This document shows positions 30,034 to 37,223 of a stretch of 64,000 bases of DNA, one piece after another. Origin of the DNA: Acidithiobacillus sp. (GTDB lineage Bacteria > Pseudomonadota > Gammaproteobacteria > Acidithiobacillales > Acidithiobacillaceae); NCBI GenBank assembly GCA_028697715.1, contig JAQVDS010000006.1, positions 20,983-84,982 on the forward strand, in the 5' to 3' direction. A program made the position numbers and the translations under genes. Under the pieces are notes generated by a model that did not search any database, had not been told where the DNA came from, and saw nothing but the letters and a program-made list of their open reading frames with translations. Each line of letters begins with the position of its first letter. Within the stretch, counting starts at the first letter, position 1.

Positions 30034-31031
30034 AGGCATTGATCAATGATCCAGAAGCCGTGGTCAGCGAATCCCTTGCCGGGATGGCCCTCGCCCATGG
30101 GGATCTGCTGCAGGTACACACGGACCCCAGTTATGTCCTGCGCCAGGATGCGCCGATCTCCGGCAAGGTGGCGATCGTCTCCGGTGGTGGTTCGGGCCAC
30201 GAGCCCATGCATGCCGGCTTCGTTGGCCTGGGAATGCTGGACGCTGCCTGTCCAGGGGCAGTGTTTACCAGCCCTACCCCGGACCAGATCGTGGCCGCGT
30301 CCCTTGCCGCCCATGGCGGCGCCGGGGTGCTGCATCTGGTCAAGAATTATACGGGCGATGTACTGAACTTTCAGATGGCGGCGGAGATCCTGCAGGACCA
30401 GGGCGTTGCAGTGGAGCAGGTGCTGATCGATGATGACGTCGCTGTCCAGGATTCGCTCTACACCGCCGGACGGCGGGGCGTAGGGGCAACGGTCCTGGCG
30501 GAAAAGATCTGTGGCGCGGCCGCGGCCGAAGGAATGGCGCTCGCTGATCTGGCAGCGCTCGGTAAACGGATAAATGGGCAGGCGCGCTCCATGGGCTTGG
30601 CCTTGGGCCCTTGCCATAATCCCAGTACGGGCCAGGAGGGCTTTCAACTCGGCGAGCAGGAGATCGAGTTTGGCGTGGGTATCCATGGAGAACCCGGTCG
30701 GGAGCGGCTGGCCATGGCCCCTGCCGATACCTTGACCCACATGTTGATGGAGCCGATCTTGAATGACCTACCATTCCATCCGGGCGATCCGGTGTTGCTA
30801 TTTGTTGATGCTCTGGGGGCAATCCCCTTGCTTGAGCTCTATATCGTCTATCGTGCCGCTGAGGTAGTGGCGCGGGAGTATGGGCTGCACGTTCAGCGAC
30901 GCCTGGTGGGGCCGTACATGACCAGTCTCGACATGGCTGGGGTCGCTATCACCGTCCTGCGACTGGAAGCGGATCTGCAGCGCTGGTGGGATGCTCCGGT
31001 CTGTACGGTCGCGCTGCGCTGGGGGCTCTGA
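30030..31031 (+). CDS. dhaK: PTS-type dihydroxyacetone kinase subunit DhaK
   Basis: 333 residues. Binding-site features include SGGGSGHEPMHAGFVG (51-66) and the active-site histidine in VGIHGEPG (H219), which forms the hemiaminal with dihydroxyacetone. DhaK holds the substrate while DhaL transfers phosphate from its bound ADP/ATP, which DhaM recharges. Its start overlaps glpF by four bases, placing it in the glycerol operon. No glycerol dehydrogenase gene is seen nearby, so the source of dihydroxyacetone is not evident in the window. Confidence 0.96.
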   Translation: MKALINDPEAVVSESLAGMALAHGDLLQVHTDPSYVLRQDAPISGKVAIVSGGGSGHEPMHAGFVGLGMLDAACPGAVFTSPTPDQIVAASLAAHGGAGVLHLVKNYTGDVLNFQMAAEILQDQGVAVEQVLIDDDVAVQDSLYTAGRRGVGATVLAEKICGAAAAEGMALADLAALGKRINGQARSMGLALGPCHNPSTGQEGFQLGEQEIEFGVGIHGEPGRERLAMAPADTLTHMLMEPILNDLPFHPGDPVLLFVDALGAIPLLELYIVYRAAEVVAREYGLHVQRRLVGPYMTSLDMAGVAITVLRLEADLQRWWDAPVCTVALRWGL

Positions 31032-31041
31032 GGAGATCAGC

Positions 31042-31647
31042 ATGAATTATGACACGGAGACCTTGATAGCCTGGCTGCGCTGCATACAGGAACGCTTGGC
31101 GCAGGAACGAGCTGAGCTCGACCACCTCGATGCAGAGATCGGTGATGGTGACCATGGCAGTAATCTTTCTCGGGGGTTCGCCAAGGTAGCAGAAAAATTA
31201 GGGGGGAGGGTTTCAGAAAGTCCCGGAGCGCTACTGAAGGAGGTGGCGATGACGCTGATCAGCACGGTGGGCGGCGCCTCCGGGCCACTCTATGGTACCT
31301 TCTTCCTAGAGACCGCCAAGGCCATGGGAGCGTCCGCTACGTTCAGTGCTGCGGAGCTCGGTCGTTGCCTGAAAAGCGGGGTGGCGGGCATACAGCGCTT
31401 GGGCAAGGCGAGCGCCGGTGATAAGACCATGCTCGATGCCCTGATTCCTGCCGTAGATGTGCTGGCATCCCAGGGGGACGTCGCAGCAGCCGCCCAGTCC
31501 GCGCAAGACGGCCTAGCTGCAACCACTCCTTTGCAGGCGCGTAAGGGTCGCGCCAGTTATCTGGGCGTGCGCTCCGTCGGCCATGCCGACCCGGGTGCCG
31601 CCTCCGCCGCCCTGCTTTTCGCCTGTCTGGCGCAGAGGGATATATGA
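31042..31647 (+). CDS. dhaL: PTS-type dihydroxyacetone kinase ADP-binding subunit DhaL
   Basis: 201 residues, the usual DhaL size. The nucleotide/Mg site motif DAEIGDGDHGSNLSRG is at about residues 30-45. GDKTMLDALIPA lies near 128, and the C-terminal GRASYLGVRSVGHADPGA near 172. In this system ADP stays bound and is re-phosphorylated by DhaM, so the enzyme runs on PEP rather than ATP. The ATG follows AGGAG. The stop overlaps the dhaM start (ATGA). Confidence 0.95.
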   Translation: MNYDTETLIAWLRCIQERLAQERAELDHLDAEIGDGDHGSNLSRGFAKVAEKLGGRVSESPGALLKEVAMTLISTVGGASGPLYGTFFLETAKAMGASATFSAAELGRCLKSGVAGIQRLGKASAGDKTMLDALIPAVDVLASQGDVAAAAQSAQDGLAATTPLQARKGRASYLGVRSVGHADPGAASAALLFACLAQRDI

Positions 31648-33947
31648 GCAAAGTAGTGTCCACCCCGGTCGCATTGTTGCTTGTCTCGCACAGTCGCGCC
31701 CTTGCCGAGGCGACGGAGGCACTGCTTCGGCAGGTCGTCGGAGATTCGGTACGGATTGCCGTTGCCGCTGGTGCCGGGGAGGCAGGAGGCGAGCTCGGTA
31801 CCGATGCGACGCGCATAGCTGCCTCGCTGTCCCAATTGGCCCCCCAGTCCGTGCTCGTACTCATGGACCTGGGGAGTGCCGTGCTGAGTGCACAGATGGC
31901 CCTGGAGTTTCTCCCGCAAGAAGATCGGCAGCGCGTCGCGCTTTGCCCAGCCCCCTTTGTGGAAGGGGCGATGGCAGGCGCTTTGGCAGCCCAGGCCGGC
32001 CTCAGTCTCCCGGAAGTGGCACGGGAGGCCCAGAACGCGTTACGCGGTAAGCAGAGCGATTTGCCGGGAGCGGATAGTGGCGCGCTGCGGGAATCAGCGA
32101 TGCGTGTCCACGCCGGTATGGAACGGCGCTGTTACGAGCTGTCCGACCCAGCAGGTTTGCATCTTCGGCCGGCGGCTGAATTGGTACGAGTAGCCGGGGA
32201 GGCGGGCATGGATTTCTGGATCGGGCGTTCTGCGGTTGACTCTCCCTTGGTGGCTGGAAAAAGCCTCAGCGGGCTGCTGGCCCTGGAATTACGGCAGGGC
32301 GAGGCCTTTTGTGTCTACAGTAACGAGCCCCTTGCTTCTGACCTGCTAACGCGGCTGGATAGCCTCTTTGGGAGCTCCGCGGAGGCGCTCCCGGAAGGGC
32401 GACCGCAGGGAGCCGTTCCCGGTTTCGCCCTGGGCTTGGTCGCCGATGCGCGACTCCGACTGGAGGAGTTGCTCCCCACCGCAGAGGCCGCTATCCCTGA
32501 CGGAGTAGAGCGTCTCCGGCGAGCGATCGCCGTTGTTGGTAGTCGTGAGCACGAAGAAGGCATCCTCGACGCGCAGCGTGCCCTGCTTGTGGACCCGCGT
32601 CTGCAGGAAAAGGTCGATGCTGAGTTCCGGCGGGGGCAGGGGCCGGCGCATGCCTGGGTGACTGCGGTGGAGGGACTCGCCCAAGAAATCGAGCGATTGC
32701 ATGAGCCGTTGTTACGGGCGCGAGCAGCCGATTGGCGCGATCTGGGACGCCAGGTACTGGAAGCACTTTTGGGAGACCAGGAAGGACGGACGTTTGCGGA
32801 AGCGAGGCCAAGCATTCTCCTCGTTGATGACTTGTTGCCATCCATGGCCGCTACCATGGATCCTGCGCAAGTACTGGGTGTGATTGATCGCCATGGCGCT
32901 CCCAACAGCCACGCCGCGATTCTCCTGCGTGGCGCTGGTATTCCCTATGTGATCAATGTGCGTGCTCCTGAGCTTCGCGCGGGCATAGAGGTGGCGATGG
33001 ATGGCGCTACCGGGGAAGTCATCGTTGCGCCCCAGAAAGCGCAGGTTGAGGCCATCCGAGCACGCTACGCGACGGCCGAACCCCTGACATTGCCGGATGG
33101 ATTTGCAGGTGATTTGGCTCTCGCTGATGGCAGCCATGTCGAGTTCTGGGCCAATGTGGCCAGCCCCGCCGAGGCGCAGGAAGCACGGCGCTTGGGAGCA
33201 CGCGGGATTGGCTTGTTGCGCACGGAGTTTCTGTACCTGGACCGTTGGCAAAGTCCCAACGAAGAAGAACAGATGCAGCATGTGCAGAAAATACTCGCGC
33301 CCATGGCGGGGCGGCGCAGCGTCGTGCGTCTCTTGGATGCCGGTGCTGATAAGCCACTGCCCTTCCTCAACCTGCCCAGGGAAGAGAACCCGGCACTGGG
33401 ACTGCGGGGTATCCGCGCCCTGCTGGCTTGCCCCGAATTTTTGCAGGTCCATTTACGCGCGATCTTGCGTGCCGGTCACGGGCAGGACATCGCCCTCATG
33501 GCCCCTATGGTCAGCCAAGCGCAGGAGATCATCGAACTGCGTAGGGTACTGGCATCCTGTCATTCTGCCCTTCTCGAACAGCACATCGATCATGCCTGGC
33601 CGGTAGCACTGGGGATCATGGCTGAAGTGCCCGCGATGTTGTTGGAGTCGGGCAGCTTCCGAGGGCTGGTGGATTTTGTTTCGGTGGGCACCAACGATCT
33701 CACGCAGTATGTGTTTGCCGCGGACCGTGGCGATGAGCGGCTGCAGAATCTGGGCGGGGCCGGCTCGCCAGCGGTGCTAGGTCTGATCCAGGGCTTGCTG
33801 CAGGGACTGGACGTGCCGGTCTCGGTCTGTGGGGAAGCTGCGGGTTCCCCGCAGCTCGCCCTGGCCTTGGTGGGGCATGGCATTCGCCGCCTGTCGATGA
33901 GTCCCCGCAGTTTTGCCAGTGTTTGGCAGGCATTGCGAGTCGCGTAG
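31644..33947 (+). CDS. dhaM: DhaM-HPr-Enzyme I fusion, phosphoryl donor of dihydroxyacetone kinase
   Basis: 767 residues in three modules. An EIIA-Man-like DhaM domain (1-130) has the phospho-histidine in LLVSHS (H16). An HPr domain (about 160-245) has GLHLRPA (H173). An Enzyme I part (about 258-767) has the phospho-histidine in GAPNSHAAIL (H423), and a complete PEP-binding barrel with LLRTEFLYLD, DAGADKPLPF, GTNDLTQY and VCGEAAG. E. coli DhaM carries only a shortened Enzyme I piece, while here the full PEP-using enzyme is present. The whole chain PEP to EI to HPr to DhaM to DhaL could therefore run in one polypeptide without separate PtsI/PtsH. It is the last gene of the operon. Confidence 0.93.
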   Translation: MSKVVSTPVALLLVSHSRALAEATEALLRQVVGDSVRIAVAAGAGEAGGELGTDATRIAASLSQLAPQSVLVLMDLGSAVLSAQMALEFLPQEDRQRVALCPAPFVEGAMAGALAAQAGLSLPEVAREAQNALRGKQSDLPGADSGALRESAMRVHAGMERRCYELSDPAGLHLRPAAELVRVAGEAGMDFWIGRSAVDSPLVAGKSLSGLLALELRQGEAFCVYSNEPLASDLLTRLDSLFGSSAEALPEGRPQGAVPGFALGLVADARLRLEELLPTAEAAIPDGVERLRRAIAVVGSREHEEGILDAQRALLVDPRLQEKVDAEFRRGQGPAHAWVTAVEGLAQEIERLHEPLLRARAADWRDLGRQVLEALLGDQEGRTFAEARPSILLVDDLLPSMAATMDPAQVLGVIDRHGAPNSHAAILLRGAGIPYVINVRAPELRAGIEVAMDGATGEVIVAPQKAQVEAIRARYATAEPLTLPDGFAGDLALADGSHVEFWANVASPAEAQEARRLGARGIGLLRTEFLYLDRWQSPNEEEQMQHVQKILAPMAGRRSVVRLLDAGADKPLPFLNLPREENPALGLRGIRALLACPEFLQVHLRAILRAGHGQDIALMAPMVSQAQEIIELRRVLASCHSALLEQHIDHAWPVALGIMAEVPAMLLESGSFRGLVDFVSVGTNDLTQYVFAADRGDERLQNLGGAGSPAVLGLIQGLLQGLDVPVSVCGEAAGSPQLALALVGHGIRRLSMSPRSFASVWQALRVA

Positions 33948-33974
33948 GCATATTGAGGGGCAGTGCCGTTGGAC

Positions 33975-35087
33975 CTAGCTATGATCGTTGTTTTCGCGCT
34001 GAAAGAGCCAGCCGCGGCGGCGGAAATACCAGATCATGAGCAAGGCGACGAGCCACATGAAACCCACAACGATCTCGTAGCCGTAGCGATAATGCAGTAG
34101 GGGGATGCCGTCGATATTCATCCCGTAGATACCGGTGACGAAGGTGAGCGGAATGAAAATGGTGGAGATGATGGTCAGCACGCGCATGATATCGCTCAAG
34201 CGATTGTTCACCATCGACAAGTAGATATCCATCAGACCGCTGACCACGTCGCGTTCGCTGTTCAGCAGGCTCATGAGCTGAATGGTATGGTCGTAGAGGT
34301 CGTTCAAAAAGGGACGTAGGCCGTCGGGTAGCAGGCGGTGCTCGCCGATGCTGTGGTTCAGCCGCGAGACCATTTCCTGCATGGGCCAGAGGACATGATT
34401 GAACAGGATCAGCTCCCTTTTGCTCTGCTGTATCTCAGCAAGTTGGGCTTTGTGAGTGCGTTGCAGGAGTTTTTCCTCCAGCCGTTCCACCTCATCGGTG
34501 AAGCCTTGTAACGCTGGAAAGGCCTGATCCACCACCAGATCCAGTAAGGCATAGACGAGGTATTCCGGACCGCTGCGGCGAAGCCGTGACTGGTCATTCT
34601 GTATGCGGTCCAGTAGTACCGCGGTCAGCTCCTGGCGCCCTGCAGACACGCTGATCACCAAGCCTTCGTGTAGAATGATGTGGAAGGGGGTGACCTGGAA
34701 CTCGTGACCATGCCGCGATATCTGCTGGCATTGCAGGTGGACGTAGTTCTCGAAGGGCTCGAGTTTCGCCTGTTGCTGTGCGCTTTGAATGTCTTCCAGG
34801 GTCAGGGGATGGATTTCGAAACGCGTGCCCAATTCCTCTAGTTGCGCCCGGTCTGGCATACCATGAAAGTGCAGCCAGATTACTCCGCGATGTGCCTCGG
34901 TGCTGGCAGCGGCGCTGGCAATGCTTACGTCCTTGTCCTGGGAGTAGTTTTGCGGACTGTAGACAACCAGACGAAGTTCGGCCGGGACGGAGTCCGGTTT
35001 GTCCAGTAAGGTTCCTGGCGGGAGTCCGCTGCGCTGCACTTGTCCGGTAACTTTGGTTTCACGTGAAACGCGCTGACATCTGGCCAT
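33975..35087 (-). CDS. corA: CorA-type magnesium/cobalt transporter
   Basis: 370 residues. A large cytoplasmic N-terminal domain and long helix are followed by two C-terminal membrane helices. The selectivity motif GMN sits in TGIYGMNIDGIP between them. CorA proteins form pentamers that carry Mg2+ (or Co2+) inward. The ATG at 35087 has a GAGGGAG site. The N-terminal codons 6-11 (RVSRET) coincide with a perfect parS core. The gene follows minE on the same strand (11-bp gap) and converges on dhaM. Confidence 0.93.
   Translation of the reverse strand: MARCQRVSRETKVTGQVQRSGLPPGTLLDKPDSVPAELRLVVYSPQNYSQDKDVSIASAAASTEAHRGVIWLHFHGMPDRAQLEELGTRFEIHPLTLEDIQSAQQQAKLEPFENYVHLQCQQISRHGHEFQVTPFHIILHEGLVISVSAGRQELTAVLLDRIQNDQSRLRRSGPEYLVYALLDLVVDQAFPALQGFTDEVERLEEKLLQRTHKAQLAEIQQSKRELILFNHVLWPMQEMVSRLNHSIGEHRLLPDGLRPFLNDLYDHTIQLMSLLNSERDVVSGLMDIYLSMVNNRLSDIMRVLTIISTIFIPLTFVTGIYGMNIDGIPLLHYRYGYEIVVGFMWLVALLMIWYFRRRGWLFQRENNDHS
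35055..35070. other. parS-like centromere site
   Basis: The palindrome GTTTCACGTGAAAC (35056-35069) matches the 14-base core of the bacterial chromosomal parS consensus exactly. It lies inside the first codons of corA. ParB encoded at 52641 would be expected to bind it and to spread from here. Confidence 0.85.
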
Positions 35088-35098
35088 CTGCTCCCTCG

Positions 35099-35359
35099 TT
35101 AGCCTGGCGAATGTTGCTCCGGAAAGAGAATATTGAGCTCCAGCACCTCAAAGTCACCGCGGCGCTCCATGTGCACGGAAATCTGGTCCTTCTCGACTGG
35201 CATGTATTTACTGATGACCGTCAGTAACTCTTCCTGCAGTGCGGGGAGAAAGTCTGGTGTATCGGCACTGCGCTCATGCGCGAGGATCAGCTTTAGGCGA
35301 TCTTTGGCGACGCTGGCCGTCTTTTTTCGCGATCCGAGAAAGTAATCGAGAAAAGACAT
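35099..35359 (-). CDS. minE: Cell division topological specificity factor MinE
   Basis: 86 residues beginning MSFLDYFLGSRKKTASVAKD, the membrane/MinD-contact N-terminus. AHERS lies at the MinD-activating helix, and ISVHMERRGDFEVLELNI is the C-terminal dimer domain. MinE drives MinD off the membrane, producing pole-to-pole oscillation. One base separates it from minD. A longer open frame starts at 35410 but overlaps minD and lacks family sequence. Confidence 0.95.
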   Translation of the reverse strand: MSFLDYFLGSRKKTASVAKDRLKLILAHERSADTPDFLPALQEELLTVISKYMPVEKDQISVHMERRGDFEVLELNILFPEQHSPG

Positions 35360-35360
35360 G

Positions 35361-36170
35361 TCAGCCTCCAAAGAGTCGCTTGAAGAAACCGGTTTTTTCA
35401 GGTTGTACAAAACGCAGTGGTCGCTCTTCGCCTAAAAACCTGGCCACGACGTCTTTATAGGCGAGGGCGACGTCGGTGCCCTGCATATGGATCGCCGGAA
35501 TGCCCTGATTGGACGCCTGCAGAATGACCTCGGATTCCGGAATCACGCCGAGCAGCGGAATGCGTAGCAGCTCCTGCACATCGTCGAGGGAGAGCATTTC
35601 GCCACCTTGGACGCGCTTCGGTGCATAGCGGGTAAGCAGGAGATGTTCGCGAATGGGTTCGGCGCCTTCCTCGGCGCGCTTGGAACGGGCGGCGAGAATG
35701 CCCAGGATGCGGTCGGAGTCGCGGACCGAGGAAACCTCGGGGTTCGTGACAACAATCGCGGCATCGGCGTGGTACAGCGCCCGCAAGGCGCCGCTCTCGA
35801 TGCCGGCGGGCGAGTCACAAACAATGTAATCGAACTGTGTCTGCAGCTCCTCCATGACGCGAGCCACACCATCTGTCGTCAGGGCATCTTTGTCGCGGGT
35901 TTGCGAGGTCGGCAGGATGTAGAGATTTTCCAGCATCTTGTCGCGGATCAGCGCTTGCTGCAGGCGTGCCTCTCCATGAATGACGTTGATGAAATCGTAG
36001 ACCACCCGACGCTCACAACCCATGACCAGATCGAGGTTGCGCAGGCCTACGTCAAAATCGATGACGACAGTGCGATACCCGCGCTGGGCAAGGCCGCTGG
36101 CGAAGGCTGCGCTGGTAGTGGTTTTGCCCACTCCTCCTTTACCGGAGGTGACGACGACAGTTTGGGCCAC
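35361..36170 (-). CDS. minD: Septum site-determining ATPase MinD
   Basis: 269 residues. It has the deviant Walker A GKGGVGKTTTSAA (residues 10-22), switch sequences VVIDFDVGLRNLD and DYIVCDSPAGIE, and a C-terminal membrane-targeting amphipathic helix (near PLRFVQPEKTGFFKRLFGG). MinD binds membrane in its ATP form and recruits MinC. It lies in the minCDE operon, 16 bp behind minC. Confidence 0.97.
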   Translation of the reverse strand: MAQTVVVTSGKGGVGKTTTSAAFASGLAQRGYRTVVIDFDVGLRNLDLVMGCERRVVYDFINVIHGEARLQQALIRDKMLENLYILPTSQTRDKDALTTDGVARVMEELQTQFDYIVCDSPAGIESGALRALYHADAAIVVTNPEVSSVRDSDRILGILAARSKRAEEGAEPIREHLLLTRYAPKRVQGGEMLSLDDVQELLRIPLLGVIPESEVILQASNQGIPAIHMQGTDVALAYKDVVARFLGEERPLRFVQPEKTGFFKRLFGG

Positions 36171-36186
36171 GAGTTTCTCTCCTGTA

Positions 36187-36870
36187 TTAATTCTCCAACG
36201 CGATTATATGCAGGTGTTCACCATCGAGGGAAACCTGTGCAGCTTTGCCCCAAAGGGGGTGCTCCGCGTCAAGGGTCATGTAGACGCCGGCAATGGCTAC
36301 CAGCTCTGCCTCCAGACGTTGACAGAAAATGCGTGCTGATTCGTCTCCCTGAACGCCCGCCAAGGCCCGTCCGCGCAAGGGGCCATAGACGTGGACATGT
36401 CCGTCGGCCAGGACTTCGGCGCCAGCGTTGACGGCGCCCAGACAGACCAGATCGCCACCTCGCGCGTACTGGCGCTGACCTGAGCGCAGGGGCTGGCTGA
36501 ACACGCTGCCTGCAGCGGTATTCGACGCCGGCGGCGCGCTGGCGGCCTTGGCGTCGCTGCCGCGCAGGTGGGGTAGCCCGAGAGCAGCCGCGGCTTCCGC
36601 TTGTTCGTCGCTGACATTACGCACCCCGATGGGAAAACAGCCGGCTTCGCGGAGAATCGTCAGCCATTCGCTGAAGGGCAGGGAAAGTGATGGATCGATG
36701 TCGGTCAGGTCCAGGATGATCGCTGCCCCCTGTACCAGACGCAACGCCGGTCCCTGGGCCGCAAGTTCCGCCTGCAAGGTCTTGGCAGAAGCGTGCGTCA
36801 GACGCAAGATGCTGAGGGTGAATACCCCGCCACTAAGGCGCAGGGTCGATTTCGTCGGGGTGGCATTCAT
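36187..36870 (-). CDS. minC: Septum site-determining protein MinC
   Basis: 227 residues. An N-terminal FtsZ-inhibiting domain (about 1-100) and a variable linker rich in Ala/Pro precede the C-terminal beta-helix. The beta-helix carries [20 protein letters not shown], then [20 protein letters not shown], the MinC_C signature that binds MinD. The start codon is immediately preceded by a perfect parS site, which therefore occupies the ribosome-binding region. The tail ends with I-A-L-E-N. Confidence 0.94.
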   Translation of the reverse strand: MNATPTKSTLRLSGGVFTLSILRLTHASAKTLQAELAAQGPALRLVQGAAIILDLTDIDPSLSLPFSEWLTILREAGCFPIGVRNVSDEQAEAAAALGLPHLRGSDAKAASAPPASNTAAGSVFSQPLRSGQRQYARGGDLVCLGAVNAGAEVLADGHVHVYGPLRGRALAGVQGDESARIFCQRLEAELVAIAGVYMTLDAEHPLWGKAAQVSLDGEHLHIIALEN

Positions 36871-36885
36871 GTTTCACGTGAAACC
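36870..36885. other. parS centromere site between ferredoxin and minC genes
   Basis: The core GTTTCACGTGAAAC is exact (36871-36884), with the preferred leading T. It sits in the 23-base gap upstream of minC, and its first base is the last base of the minC start codon complement. ParB binding here could affect minCDE expression; that is inference. Confidence 0.9.
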
Positions 36886-36893
36886 CGTCAGGA

Positions 36894-37220
36894 CTAATCG
36901 CGTCGCAGCAGTGGCAGCTTGTCTTTTTTTCCATTGAACTCCTCTGCCTGGGGCAGGGCCGCCTTCTTGCGCAAGATAACGGGCCAGTGGCGGGTGAGTT
37001 CTGCATTCAGGGCGGTGAAATGTTTCTGATCGTCAGGCACTTCGTCTTCGGCATAGATCGCATCGGCCGGACACTCGGGAACACAGGCAGCACAGTCGAT
37101 ACACTCGACCGGATCGATGACCAGAAAGTTTGGCCCCTCGTGAAAGCATTCGACAGGGCAGACTTCGGCACAATCGGTATATTTGCATTCGATACAATTT
37201 TCGGTGACAACGTAGGTCAT
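36894..37220 (-). CDS. fdxA: Seven-iron ferredoxin (3Fe-4S/4Fe-4S)
   Basis: 108 residues. The cysteine pattern C9, C12, C17, C21, C25 and C40, C43, C46, C50 matches Azotobacter ferredoxin I-type proteins shifted by one residue. One 3Fe-4S cluster would use C9/C17/C50 and one 4Fe-4S cluster C21/C40/C43/C46. The C-terminal tail of about 45 residues is typical of this class. It is a soluble low-potential electron carrier. It lies three bases behind topA, in the same minus-strand run. Confidence 0.93.
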   Translation of the reverse strand: MTYVVTENCIECKYTDCAEVCPVECFHEGPNFLVIDPVECIDCAACVPECPADAIYAEDEVPDDQKHFTALNAELTRHWPVILRKKAALPQAEEFNGKKDKLPLLRRD

Positions 37221-37223
37221 GCT

